This document shows positions 47,801 to 56,423 of a stretch of DNA of 64,000 nt, in pieces. Made by a program: the position numbers and the translations under genes. The first letter of the stretch is position 1. Every line of letters begins with the position of its first letter. This stretch comes from Chitinophagales bacterium. Lineage in GTDB: Bacteria > Bacteroidota > Bacteroidia > Chitinophagales > UBA10324. Below the pieces are notes generated by a model. That model did no database searches and was not told the origin of the DNA. It was given only the letters and a program-made list of their open reading frames with translations. The stretch covers positions 149,097 through 213,096 of the forward strand of contig JANWWJ010000022.1 of NCBI GenBank assembly GCA_025056305.1, read 5' to 3'.

Positions 47801-48335
47801 CGTCCACATCGCCGGCAATCTTGCCCTGCATTTGAAGGTTAAAACTGGAATTGACCACCAAGTCCTGATTGTTGCCAAAAGAAATTCCCCGCGCATAACT
47901 CCCGCTGTAGGTAAGCCGCTCCGACGTTGAAGAGGCAAACAAGAGCTCGGAGGGAGCATAAATAATGCGACTGCCCATGATGCTGTCGTACTTATTCAAT
48001 ACATCAAAATCTTTGTGGCGCACAGGTTGAGTGAATAACAACGGAAAGACGCGATACCTTAGGCGCACTGAATCCGTTTCCGGCTTCTTTTTCCAGATCC
48101 ACAAAGCCTTCCAATAGTCCAGTTCGTAGTACTCTGATGCCAGTGGGGTCCCGTCGGCGTATGTGGCTGTAACTGATCCGGGCACGATACTTAACGTGTC
48201 TAACTGAACGGTGTCGGCTTTTGTGCTGATGTTCCGCTCACGGCCAGGGATAGCCTGAGCCTGCAATTCCCCCCTGCCTGTGGTTGCAAACAAAGCCACA
48301 AGGTGAGCTATTACCAGCCACTCCTTAAAGCGCAT
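44880..48335 (-). CDS. Large outer-membrane beta-barrel protein
   Basis: The protein of 1,151 residues has a signal peptide and then strands rich in Tyr, Arg, Gln and Ser typical of a large barrel, ending RMQVRALF with a C-terminal Phe. Near residues 300-350 the block RVYVDGELLQRGADRDYVIDYNLGEI followed by VFTPRRLITKDKRIVVEYQY recalls repeats found in other large Bacteroidota surface barrels. A calcium-loop-like DYNGDGIQQINEFE is visible. No TonB plug or TonB box was found, so it is not a standard receptor. The frame's TTG at 48350 is rejected for ATG 48335. Function is unknown. Confidence 0.75.
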   Translation of the reverse strand: MRFKEWLVIAHLVALFATTGRGELQAQAIPGRERNISTKADTVQLDTLSIVPGSVTATYADGTPLASEYYELDYWKALWIWKKKPETDSVRLRYRVFPLLFTQPVRHKDFDVLNKYDSIMGSRIIYAPSELLFASSTSERLTYSGSYARGISFGNNQDLVVNSSFNLQMQGKIAGDVDVTAAMSDNNVPLQPEGNTQQLQEFDKIFIQFRKDRTSLIIGDYELSKPAGYFMNFYKKLQGLSFQTSYDRWDMRHHTFGSVAAARGKYVRKEFMGQEGNQGPYRLGGMHETYVVILAGTERVYVDGELLQRGADRDYVIDYNLGEIVFTPRRLITKDKRIVVEYQYAERAYLRTVLWAGQQLSYQQLSARIAVYSEQDARNQPLQQVLTDAQKAVLESIGNRLELAFYAGYDSIGYRTDRPMYRRTDSLGYDVFVYSTDPQRAHYDVRFSYVGPGRGNYRIAPTATNGRVYYWIAPVNNQPQGDYEPIVPLIAPQRQQLITVGLEVKASERTALSIETALSNNDPNTFSSINNRNNIGPAAFFRIQHQLPSKGKVQSSLHSSYEVVSAAFRPIERYRPVEFGRDWNLGNAADTVSQHLADLSVQVQLPQRFQAGYQVAAYLRTDRYRGLRQTVSGSWTKGGWESRAHLSYLIATDDSVRSDFLRPTIELSQRIFPHSSIRVGIRNMQELNRFRQTGSDSLQASSFYWNEATFFIRNSDTARVQWHGAATRRDDFAVAAGSFRRSTVGNNLEAGLRWQQGQQQAEVMVTYRKLSVLDTLLTVNRPDASTLLRLRHEGSFHEGFFTTNTLYEANVGQVQKQEFAYAPVATGAGTHVWIDYNGDGIQQINEFELAPFASDGAFVKVLLPTNEYTRCYHAQLNQSLHLSPRHLYRGPGAQRHVLSRFSLLVTAQISQRSFGNTWWQRFSPVGLNVADSLLLAASVLNSATVYFNRTNPHFGADVFRQSVATKNLLTNGLELRRNTTWGSRLRWNITRKVALLSTVQRTNQLRTLQYLPTGGFDIKGYELNSQFSFLPRTTLRITAGYRYHYQRNLGSELSEQAFIHQGESEVRLNMLAKSSVSAKATLAKVRFDGSASSPAGYAMLQGLQQGLNFISQLSAERQLTQMLELTIVYEGRKTGSAHWVHTGRMQVRALF

Positions 48336-48433
48336 TCCCGTACAACGCAACCGCTTAAACTATAAAGGTAGGCGGGCCTGTTTATTGTCTCGGAAGCCAG
48401 GCCATAAACACTTCCTTCGGGTAAGGCCTCAGC

Positions 48434-49132
48434 TCAGTCGTTCATGACAAACCGATAGCCCACACCCCGTATTGACTGAAAGTATCTGGGTTTTCGAGGA
48501 TCGGGTTCAAAATATTTACGGAATGCGACGATGAAATTATCGATGGTTCGAGTCGTAGGCATCACATCGTAACCCCACACGGTTTCCAGAATTTCTTTAC
48601 GCGAAACAACTTCATTGCGACGATCAACAAGCAAGCGTAACAAGGCTGCTTCCCGCTGGGTGAGTCGAAATTCTTTTCCGCCAACACCACGAGCCGTAAA
48701 GCTGCTGAAGTTTATTTCATTCCCCCCAAAACGAAAGACATCGGTTGCTGAAGCACGCGCCAAACCCTGAGTTCGGCGTAACAAGGCCCGGATGCGCAGC
48801 AGCAACTCATCCAAATCAAATGGCTTGGTTAAATAGTCATCGGCACCCAAGCGAAAGCCGCGTGTTTTGTCGGAGCTGGAATTTCTTACGGTTAGAAACA
48901 AAATAGGTAACCGGGCACTGGCCGTTCGCAAGGCACTGCAGACGGCAAACCCATCCAGCTCTGGAAGCATCACGTCCAGGATCACCAAGTCCAGCCGCTG
49001 TTCACGAGCCTGGCGAATGGCTTCTGATCCGCTGTGTGCCAAGATGACTTCGTAGCCCTCTAACTGCAGGCTGATGCGTAGCGATTCTGCCAGGCTGGGT
49101 TCGTCTTCAACCAGCAGGATGCGTGTGCTCAT
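48434..49132 (-). CDS. OmpR-family response regulator
   Basis: A receiver domain (1-120, phospho-acceptor Asp53 in VILDVMLPELDG, Lys in YLTKPFD) is followed by a winged-helix DNA-binding domain with TREAALLRLLVDRRNEVVSRKEIL and RTIDNFIVAFRKYFEPDP ending RGVGYRFV. It overlaps the upstream histidine kinase gene by 26 bases, so the two form a two-component pair. The target genes are unknown; the downstream outer-membrane protein is a candidate by position only. Confidence 0.95.
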   Translation of the reverse strand: MSTRILLVEDEPSLAESLRISLQLEGYEVILAHSGSEAIRQAREQRLDLVILDVMLPELDGFAVCSALRTASARLPILFLTVRNSSSDKTRGFRLGADDYLTKPFDLDELLLRIRALLRRTQGLARASATDVFRFGGNEINFSSFTARGVGGKEFRLTQREAALLRLLVDRRNEVVSRKEILETVWGYDVMPTTRTIDNFIVAFRKYFEPDPRKPRYFQSIRGVGYRFVMND

Positions 49133-50144
49133 GAGCTACCGTTGCGTAATCTGTCGATGTTGGCAAAAGAACCGTAAAGATGCACCCTGTGGGTTTGTTC
49201 TCTGCAACACTGACCATTCCCCCGTGCAAGGCGACCAACTTTTTTACGATAAATAAGCCCAATCCGGTTCCGCGCGCCAAGCGGGTTTCTTCCTGACCCC
49301 TTCGGTAAAATTTTTCAAAAACCAGCTTGCGCTCTTGTGGCGGTATGCCCGGTCCTTGATCGGTTACTTTTAAAACGGCCTGGTTTTCCTGACGACCAAC
49401 AAATACTTCAATGACGCTTCCCACCGGTGCGTACTTTATGGCATTGTCCAGCAAGTTATGAATGATGCTGTTTATGGCTTGCGGATCGGCAACAACCGAC
49501 ACCGGTCCATTAGCCACAAAGCGAATCACATGATGGCGACCCAACGTATGTTGCACCACCTCTGTTTGCTGCCGGAGTAACGACACCAATTCACACGGTT
49601 GTTTGTGGAAGCTATGGCTGTGAGCATCCAGCCTGGCTGCCAACAATAAATTGTTGACCAAAGCCTCAAGCCGTTCTGTTTCTGCCAGGGCATGAGCCTG
49701 AAGTTGCTGGCTTTCATGTGCCGCCATGCCCGTATGTCGCTGCATGGTCTGCACGGCCACCTTAATAGCTGCCAAAGGGCTTTTCAGCTCGTGGGTGACC
49801 GCCAACAGGAAATTTTTCTGACGGTTCAGCACTTGTGCTTCCAGGCGCATGGAACGGTGGGTCAAAAGGGTAATCAGAATAAGAATGACCAAAAAGACAG
49901 TGCCTTCGCCAACAATCATGGAAAACTGTCGCTTTCGGTCGCGTTCCAACTGCTGTTCCAACACCTGAATGGGCACAGCTTCCTGATCTGGAGGATAGCT
50001 TTGGGCTTGCAGCCGAAGTAATGCTTCGCGGTAAGCATACCGCTCATTATTGATACGCAACAACAGTACAAACCACCAACAAAAAGATATGAAAATATAT
50101 ATGATTAAAGCATAAAAAACGACATAACTTTTCATCGGGGCCAT
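49107..50144 (-). CDS. Sensor histidine kinase
   Basis: Two TM helices (about 8-30 and 83-100) enclose a short sensor segment of about 50 residues. A DHp domain follows directly, with phospho-acceptor His in THELKSPLAAIKVAV, then an ATPase domain with N-box LDNAIKYAPVG, G1 DQGPGIPPQ and G2 GTGLGLFIVKK. No HAMP domain is seen. The gene lies six bases downstream of a giant kinase and overlaps its response regulator. An ATG three codons in (50135) is a possible start. Confidence 0.94.
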   Translation of the reverse strand: MAPMKSYVVFYALIIYIFISFCWWFVLLLRINNERYAYREALLRLQAQSYPPDQEAVPIQVLEQQLERDRKRQFSMIVGEGTVFLVILILITLLTHRSMRLEAQVLNRQKNFLLAVTHELKSPLAAIKVAVQTMQRHTGMAAHESQQLQAHALAETERLEALVNNLLLAARLDAHSHSFHKQPCELVSLLRQQTEVVQHTLGRHHVIRFVANGPVSVVADPQAINSIIHNLLDNAIKYAPVGSVIEVFVGRQENQAVLKVTDQGPGIPPQERKLVFEKFYRRGQEETRLARGTGLGLFIVKKLVALHGGMVSVAENKPTGCIFTVLLPTSTDYATVAHEHTHPAG

Positions 50145-50150
50145 GCTTGA

Positions 50151-53100
50151 TCAAAGGTCTTGGCTGCTTTGAACCGTCTGCCTTTGTTGTGTGGATACGG
50201 ACTTTGCCTGTTTTGAGGGGAGCTGTACGAAAAACGTAGTGCCTATCCCGGGCTGCGATTGAAAAGAAATGGTGCCTCCAAAGCTTTCCACAATGCCTTT
50301 GCTGATGGCTAAGCCTAAGCCGGCTCCCGAGCTCTTGGTGGTAAAGTTGGGAACGAAAACGCGGTTGGCATCTTCCGGTTCAATGCCAATACCATTATCA
50401 GTTATTGAAATAATGACGGAATTATCTTGATTTTGCGTGATGAGGTCTATGCGACCTTTTCGCTGCGGAGGAATGGCTTGTATGGCATTCAAAATGAGAT
50501 TTGAAAACACCCGCAGCAGTTGTTGGCGATCGGCAACGACAATACTGTTGGATGCATGAGCAAACATCTGCAAAGAGGCTGTTTCCTGTTCTTTGTGAAG
50601 CGCTACGGCTGAGGATAATACCTCATGAACATCCACTTCTTCAAACACCGGATCGGGCATTTTGGCAAAATCCGAAAACTCGCTGGCAATGGCGCTGAGG
50701 GTGTCGATTTGTTCAATCAACGTTTTGCAAACTTTAGTGGTCAACTCTTTCGCCTGAGGGTCTTGGTTGATTACCGCCCGCAGCAAATGCTGCACACTGA
50801 GCTTCATGGGGGTCAGAGGATTTTTGATCTCATGGGCTACCTGTTTGGCCATTTCGCGCCAGGCAGCTTCGCGGGCCGTTCGCGCCAGCTGCTCAGCACT
50901 GCGCTCCAACTCTTTGATCATCTTATTGTACTCTCGGACCAAATCACCTATCTCGTCATGTGCCGGCCAGTCTATCGGTTCGTTGGCGGCACCTAACTTC
51001 ACTTTTTGCAACTTGCCTTGAATGACTTGCAGCCGCTGCATGATTTGGCGCGACAATAAGGGAGCAACCAGGCCGGAAACCACCAATGCCACAACCAAGA
51101 TATTGACCAGCATTACGAAAAAGAATCCAACTTCTTCCGAAATGCTTTGTCCTGAATTGTAATAAGGCAGATTGATGAAAGCCAGCAGGGCCCCTTGTTG
51201 CGTTCGAAGAGCATAATAACCTGAAAAATTTTTCAGTCGGCCGGTTTGTTCTTCCAAAACCACGTTGGCCTTGCTTTCGCCGGTTATGAGCTGATAAGCT
51301 ATTGGATTGACCAATGGGGCTTGAATACCCCGCTTAAAAATGGCCGGTTGTGTGGTAGCCACCAGTCTTCCCGTGGCATCATATAAATTCAGATCACTTG
51401 AATGTATTTTTTCATACATATCAAGTTGCTCGCGCAACAACTGGACCTGTTCGGCTGGGGTAAGGCCCTCCTCAGACCGCTCCAACGTCTGCTTTGCAGC
51501 CGAGCCAATGCGCTCCAGTTTTTCCAGTACGGTTGCCTCCACCAGCTGATTAAACTCAGCCAGGGCAAAGCGGCCTGTGACATAGCTGAGCACCATCAGC
51601 AGGGGTGCAAGAAAAATCACAAACGTCAGTTGAATGGTTGTCCGCAAGGGTGCATAATTCAGCAACCGGCTGATGCCGTCGCCACGCGCTTCCATGACCC
51701 ACAGCCGAAACGCCATCACCAATGTGGAAAGAAAAAACACCGTCAGAAATAGAAAGCTGAAATAGGAAAGAAAATAGCCTATCGGTTTGACTTTCCGCGT
51801 GACGACCACTACCTGTTTTTCGCCACTCGACAAGATCAAATGATTGTATCCGCGGCGGGTGACGTAGATCGTTTCCAAATGCTGCTCCACAGGACGCCAC
51901 AGGTCGTACTCATAGGCATATTCTCCATGTGCAGCCTGTAATTTCCCGTTTCGGTAAACGGCAAAGGAATACTGAGGATTGACATCAGGCAGACGATCCT
52001 TATCCGGAAGCAACAACACCGGATAGAGGCGGGTAAGCTGTAAGGCCCGGTTGCGCAAGACCACGTACAAGCGATTGACGACCGAATCGCTGGTCGTGAT
52101 CCGATACCGTGCTATGTAATGCGCCCCTCCGCTAGCCCCCGGCGCATAAAACAGATCAGGATCGGAAGTTGCTTCCACCTCGGCAAGCAACCCCCGCTCG
52201 GTTATCAAACGGCCAGGCTGTGGCTCATAAAACAATAAATCTCCGTTTTGATGATACGCATAAATGGACACATCGTAACGGCCAAAACCTTGCGACAGAT
52301 AACGGCGCATGAGCCGCTGAGTGATAATCCCTGCATTGAGTACCGGATAAGAAAATGATTGGGATAAAAAATCGTCCTGCTCTATACGACTGCGCATGTC
52401 CGTCAACAAATACTCGATTACCGGGTCGCGCTCGCGCACCAACATACGCGCATAAGTGAGTCGAACGTCCTTTTCCTTTTCTTCTCCGTAACGATACAGC
52501 AATATGGCACCGGAAGCAACCAAACCTATAGCGATCAGATTCAGCTTGGAGAATTCTAAACGTTTACGTAAGGAGAGCAAGAACCAAGGGCTGGCCAATA
52601 GGTAGGCTACGCTCCACAGCACAAGATAGATCTCGGGAAAACCGGTTTGAACCCACTGCACAAGAGGCACCGACAATAACGCTGCCCCCAGCAGCACCAA
52701 CAATTTTTCGGTGCTTATACCCTCGTCCCAATGGATGAGCAAAAGCATCTTGGAAGCGATCAGATGAAGTGCGATTAGTATCATCGCAATACATAAAACT
52801 CCCGCAATACTGTTCCAATCGGGATCTAAGGGATTGAAAAAAGCAAACTGTACATGAGAATCTTCCACCAATGTTTTGATGAGATAAGTGGCACCGGCTA
52901 CGAGCAAAATCACCCCGACGAGCACGCCAAGTTGCACCCCCAGCCAAAGCAACAATCGCTGCCTGATCCGAATACGAAACCGGATGTGGTAATTCAAAAC
53001 GGCCGCGGCCCATACCAGCAACAGCAACACGATGAAAAAAGCACCCAGGGAAGCTGCCAAACCCGGTGAAGCAAAAAGCTCCGGTTGAAACAACCGCCAA

Positions 53101-53897
53101 TACTGTACATCGGCGGGTAACCATCGGCTGTTGACATAAATTGCAACGGCGGCAACATAGGTTGTTACTAAAACAAGGGCACCGATCAGTCGGTTAGCAG
53201 CAAGAAGCGCCTCTAATCGAAAAGTGATACCTGCCGTAAAAAACAACAAAGCCGCAATGAATAAGCCCAGCCCCCAATATCCCGGTCGGTTACCCTCATG
53301 CGTCGCATCTAAATAGAGTGCTAATGTTTGCCCAAACAACGACACAGTGTGCCCGCCGGATTGTTCGGAATCCTGACGTTTCAGACCGATGTAAGACGGA
53401 ATTTTAAAACATGCATTCCAGTGATCGTTTAAATAACGATTGCTTTCGTCATATTCATACCGCAAAGGCAGGGCATAGCGGAGCCATCTGCCCGTTGAAT
53501 CTGCCGGCTTATCAACGGTGAGAAACCATCCATTGCGCAGCTTATGTACTTCTACTTGATCGGCAGCCGTGCTGTGTATTGGAATATTCTGAGAGGTGGT
53601 CCAAAAGACCAGAGAATCATGTTGGAAAACCAGGAGGCTGTACGGAAGTCGGGCGTACTGCTCAATCAGATCAAGTTTTAACTGTACATCATTAGCGTAA
53701 GCGATGCGCCGGTCGTCGTCATACCTTCGCTCGATTTCCTGAAGCAGTTTTTCTACGCCCCAAACCAAAGAGCGAGCCGCCCTACGTATTTCTTGCTGTG
53801 GGCTGTTTTGCCATGATAACAGATATGCAAAGGCCAGCAAGAGAGCTCCTGCCCCTAGCCATAGTCCATCGTAACGGCGGAAGCGAGCAAAGTTCAT
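50151..53897 (-). CDS. Giant membrane histidine kinase, NtrY-like, ~12 TM helices
   Basis: The 1,248-aa protein has an N-terminal TM helix, a first extracytoplasmic sensor (about 35-195), about eight TM helices (195-460), a second extracytoplasmic region (about 465-715), two TM helices, a third sensor-like region (about 795-920), a last TM helix, a HAMP-type linker (about 945-1000), and an NtrY-type kinase core. The phospho-acceptor is His1022 in VAHEIKNPLTPMKLSVQH, with N-box SNLILNAIQA and GAGLGLAISKG. Typical NtrY proteins are 600-770 aa. ATG 53897 is preferred over 53912. It heads an operon with a second kinase and an OmpR regulator. Confidence 0.88.
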   Translation of the reverse strand: MNFARFRRYDGLWLGAGALLLAFAYLLSWQNSPQQEIRRAARSLVWGVEKLLQEIERRYDDDRRIAYANDVQLKLDLIEQYARLPYSLLVFQHDSLVFWTTSQNIPIHSTAADQVEVHKLRNGWFLTVDKPADSTGRWLRYALPLRYEYDESNRYLNDHWNACFKIPSYIGLKRQDSEQSGGHTVSLFGQTLALYLDATHEGNRPGYWGLGLFIAALLFFTAGITFRLEALLAANRLIGALVLVTTYVAAVAIYVNSRWLPADVQYWRLFQPELFASPGLAASLGAFFIVLLLLVWAAAVLNYHIRFRIRIRQRLLLWLGVQLGVLVGVILLVAGATYLIKTLVEDSHVQFAFFNPLDPDWNSIAGVLCIAMILIALHLIASKMLLLIHWDEGISTEKLLVLLGAALLSVPLVQWVQTGFPEIYLVLWSVAYLLASPWFLLSLRKRLEFSKLNLIAIGLVASGAILLYRYGEEKEKDVRLTYARMLVRERDPVIEYLLTDMRSRIEQDDFLSQSFSYPVLNAGIITQRLMRRYLSQGFGRYDVSIYAYHQNGDLLFYEPQPGRLITERGLLAEVEATSDPDLFYAPGASGGAHYIARYRITTSDSVVNRLYVVLRNRALQLTRLYPVLLLPDKDRLPDVNPQYSFAVYRNGKLQAAHGEYAYEYDLWRPVEQHLETIYVTRRGYNHLILSSGEKQVVVVTRKVKPIGYFLSYFSFLFLTVFFLSTLVMAFRLWVMEARGDGISRLLNYAPLRTTIQLTFVIFLAPLLMVLSYVTGRFALAEFNQLVEATVLEKLERIGSAAKQTLERSEEGLTPAEQVQLLREQLDMYEKIHSSDLNLYDATGRLVATTQPAIFKRGIQAPLVNPIAYQLITGESKANVVLEEQTGRLKNFSGYYALRTQQGALLAFINLPYYNSGQSISEEVGFFFVMLVNILVVALVVSGLVAPLLSRQIMQRLQVIQGKLQKVKLGAANEPIDWPAHDEIGDLVREYNKMIKELERSAEQLARTAREAAWREMAKQVAHEIKNPLTPMKLSVQHLLRAVINQDPQAKELTTKVCKTLIEQIDTLSAIASEFSDFAKMPDPVFEEVDVHEVLSSAVALHKEQETASLQMFAHASNSIVVADRQQLLRVFSNLILNAIQAIPPQRKGRIDLITQNQDNSVIISITDNGIGIEPEDANRVFVPNFTTKSSGAGLGLAISKGIVESFGGTISFQSQPGIGTTFFVQLPSKQAKSVSTQQRQTVQSSQDL

Positions 53898-53909
53898 CTC
53901 TGCAGAAAC

Positions 53910-53917
53910 CAAAAGTA
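53910..53917 (-). promoter_or_regulatory. Putative -7 element TACTTTTG for the kinase operon
   Basis: This is an exact TAnnTTTG match on the minus strand, 12 nt before ATG 53897, implying a leader below 10 nt. It sits between the mazG stop and the giant kinase, so the kinase operon may be transcribed apart from mazG. Confidence 0.4.
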
Positions 53918-53948
53918 GCGCAGCCTAAAGCTCGGAGCTGACGGGCTC

Positions 53949-54734
53949 TTATGGATAGAGTTTTTTGGCTTCTTCCCAAAGCTGGTCCATTTCCGCGAGC
54001 TTGAGTTCAGCAAGTTCCTGATGGCGCTGCTGGGCTGCCTGCTCCATGAATCTGAAACGGTTGATAAACTTTTTATTTGTTTTTTCTAAAGCTGCCTCCG
54101 GATCTATCCCGCAAAAGCGGGCATAATTAACCAGAGCAAAAAGCACATCTCCAAATTCTTTTTCCATCAGCGCATGTGTGGCAGGGTCAACCGGATTTGC
54201 CTCGGCATAACTGCCCAATTCCGTTATTTCCTCACGCACCTTGCGCCAAACATCTTGCCTCTGTTCCCAATCAAAACCTACCTGCCGGGCTTTATCTTGG
54301 ATACGATAGGCTTTGACCATGGCCGGCAAGGCCTGCGGCACACCCGCCAACACCGAGCCCTTTCGCTCCTGCTTCTTAAGCTGCTCCCAGTTGCGTTTGA
54401 CCACCTGCTCGTTATCGGCCTGGGCGTTTCCGTACACGTGCGGATGCCGGCGAATGAGTTTTTCTTTACACTGCACCAGAGCTTCGGCCAGCCGAAAAGC
54501 CCCTTGTTCTTCGGCAATGCGGGCATAAAAGATCAGATGCACCAGAACATCACCGATTTCTTCTTTTAACGCATCAAAATTTTTTTCATCAATTGCCGAT
54601 ACCAGTTCGTAAACTTCTTCAAGCGTCAACAACCGCAATGATTCGAGCGTCTGCTTGCGATCCCACGGGCATTTTTCCCGCAACTCATGCAAGACATGAA
54701 CTAATTGCTCGAAGGCTTGGCCAGCTTCACTCAT
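53949..54734 (-). CDS. mazG: Nucleoside triphosphate pyrophosphohydrolase MazG
   Basis: MazG hydrolyses all canonical NTPs to NMPs and pyrophosphate. Two MazG repeats are visible: the first with REKCPWDRKQTLESLRL and EEVYELVSAID followed by EEIGDVLVHLIFYA, the second with REEITEL and EKEFGDVLFALVNYAR. The EExxE and ExxD Mg-binding acids are present in both. The 261-aa length matches the E. coli enzyme. It is divergent from the SDR gene with an 89-base spacer. Confidence 0.95.
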   Translation of the reverse strand: MSEAGQAFEQLVHVLHELREKCPWDRKQTLESLRLLTLEEVYELVSAIDEKNFDALKEEIGDVLVHLIFYARIAEEQGAFRLAEALVQCKEKLIRRHPHVYGNAQADNEQVVKRNWEQLKKQERKGSVLAGVPQALPAMVKAYRIQDKARQVGFDWEQRQDVWRKVREEITELGSYAEANPVDPATHALMEKEFGDVLFALVNYARFCGIDPEAALEKTNKKFINRFRFMEQAAQQRHQELAELKLAEMDQLWEEAKKLYP

Positions 54735-54823
54735 GGCTCATTGTTTGGCGGCGATATTAGGCAATTTCTTTCTGGCCTGTCCTGAACCACGTCGCGCCCA
54801 CTACCTTTAAGCGCCTTTTTGTT

Positions 54824-55642
54824 ATGAACCATCAAAAAAAAGTAGTCATTGTCACCGGGGCTTCCAGCGGCATTGGCAGGGCCTGCGCTCTGGAATTTGC
54901 CCGTCGAGGCTATGCCGTAGTGTTGGCAGCCCGCACCGCTTCAGCCCTGCAGGACGTGCAACAAACCATCAGAAATTCTGGTGGTGACGCCCTTTCCATA
55001 TGCACCGACGTCACACAAGTCGACGACTGCCGCAGGCTCATGCACCAAACCGTAACACACTTCGGACGCATTGACGTGCTGGTCAACAACGCAGGCATCA
55101 GCATGCGGGCATTATTTTCCGAACTAAAGCTCGACGTGCTGCATCAAGTAATGGCGGTAAACTTCTGGGGAACCGTTTATTGTACTTATTATGCCTTACC
55201 GGAACTCCTGAAAACGTCTGGCAGCATCGTAGGAGTTTCTTCGGTAGCAGGCTTGGTAGGCCTACCGGCGCGTACCGGCTACTGCGCATCCAAGTTTGCC
55301 ATGCATGGATTTCTGGAAGCGCTGCGCATCGAGCATCTCTATGATAGATTGCATGTGCTCATCGTGTGTCCTGGTTATACGGCTTCCAACATCCGCAACA
55401 CTGCTCTGGATAAAGAGGGCAGACCTCAGGGCGAATCACCGCTGGAAGAAAATCGGCTTATGCCGCCGGAAACGGTAGCGAAAGCCATTGCGCGTGGAGT
55501 AGAAAAACGCCGACGAACTCAGGTCCTGACGTTGCAGGGAAAAGCGACGCTCTGGATGAAACATTATGCCCCCCGATGGCTCGATCATCTCATCTACCGA
55601 TTCATAAGCAAGGAGACTGATTCCCCCCTTCGGCCTCGCTGA
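54824..55642 (+). CDS. Short-chain dehydrogenase/reductase (SDR)
   Basis: This is an NAD(P)-dependent oxidoreductase with the classical SDR set: TGASSGIGRA cofactor loop near residue 12, NNAGIS, catalytic Ser in VGVSSVAG, and YCASKFA holding the Tyr-Lys pair. The 272 residues and the C-terminal hydrophobic segment resemble DHRS7B-type SDRs. The Arg in VVLAARTAS after strand 2 suggests NADP preference. The substrate is unknown. It is followed by the LolD-like gene on the same strand after 83 bases. Confidence 0.9.
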   Translation: MNHQKKVVIVTGASSGIGRACALEFARRGYAVVLAARTASALQDVQQTIRNSGGDALSICTDVTQVDDCRRLMHQTVTHFGRIDVLVNNAGISMRALFSELKLDVLHQVMAVNFWGTVYCTYYALPELLKTSGSIVGVSSVAGLVGLPARTGYCASKFAMHGFLEALRIEHLYDRLHVLIVCPGYTASNIRNTALDKEGRPQGESPLEENRLMPPETVAKAIARGVEKRRRTQVLTLQGKATLWMKHYAPRWLDHLIYRFISKETDSPLRPR

Positions 55643-55725
55643 AATGCCCACGCACCACAATCGATGTTGCCGACGCGTTTGGGCCGGCACACCTGCTTGA
55701 GAAATAGTTCTTTCTTTGCCCCATC

Positions 55726-56376
55726 ATGATCCGGGTAAACAATCTGCATAAGTATTATGGCAATCTGCATATAATTCGGGGTGTGAGCTTTCAGGTTCAC
55801 GATGCTGAGATTTTGTCTATTGTAGGTCCTTCCGGTGCTGGCAAAAGCACATTACTGCACATTATGGGCACGTTGGAACCGCCTTCCCAGGGCGAGGTGT
55901 GGTATGATGAGGTAAACCCGGCCCGCATGCCGCCCGCTCAGCTTGCTGCCTTTCGCAACACGCACATCGGTTTTGTCTTTCAATTCCATCATCTGTTGCC
56001 TGAATTTTCAGCCCTGGAAAATGTGTGCATTCCGGGCTGGATTGCCGGTCGCAACAACAGCGAAGTCGAACACAAAGCCCGTGAGCTGTTGGCTTTACTG
56101 AAACTGGATCATCGGCTGCATCATCGGCCGGCTCAGCTTTCTGGCGGTGAGCAGCAGCGCGTAGCCGTGGCACGTGCCTTGATCAACAAACCGAAAGTAG
56201 TACTGGCCGATGAGCCATCTGGGAATTTGGACTCCGATTCGGCCCGCTCCTTACATGAGCTCTTCATTGATCTGCGCCGACAGCTGAAACAAACTTTTGT
56301 CATCGCAACCCACAACGAAGAATTGGCAGCCATGGCTGACCGCCGCCTCGTGCTGGAAGACGGTATGCTCCGCTAA
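55726..56376 (+). CDS. LolD-like ABC transporter ATP-binding protein
   Basis: The 216 residues show Walker A GPSGAGKST, a Q-loop VFQFHHLLPEFSA, signature LSGGEQQRVAVARAL, Walker B VVLADEPSGNLD and an H-loop ATHNEEL. It belongs to the LolD/MacB/FtsE group. The LolD role (release of lipoproteins from the inner membrane with LolC/E) is likely, as Bacteroidota single LolD genes look like this, but no permease gene is adjacent. Its stop lies 47 bases before recQ. Confidence 0.88.
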   Translation: MIRVNNLHKYYGNLHIIRGVSFQVHDAEILSIVGPSGAGKSTLLHIMGTLEPPSQGEVWYDEVNPARMPPAQLAAFRNTHIGFVFQFHHLLPEFSALENVCIPGWIAGRNNSEVEHKARELLALLKLDHRLHHRPAQLSGGEQQRVAVARALINKPKVVLADEPSGNLDSDSARSLHELFIDLRRQLKQTFVIATHNEELAAMADRRLVLEDGMLR

Positions 56377-56423
56377 GCGGCATCCCATGACCACTTTTTC
56401 AGAACTTGGCCTTTCACCGGAAT

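Noticed and set aside
48375..48403. Inverted repeat GGCCTG...CAGGCC as terminator of the kinase operon
   Set aside because: The loop is 17 bases and no T run follows on the transcribed strand.
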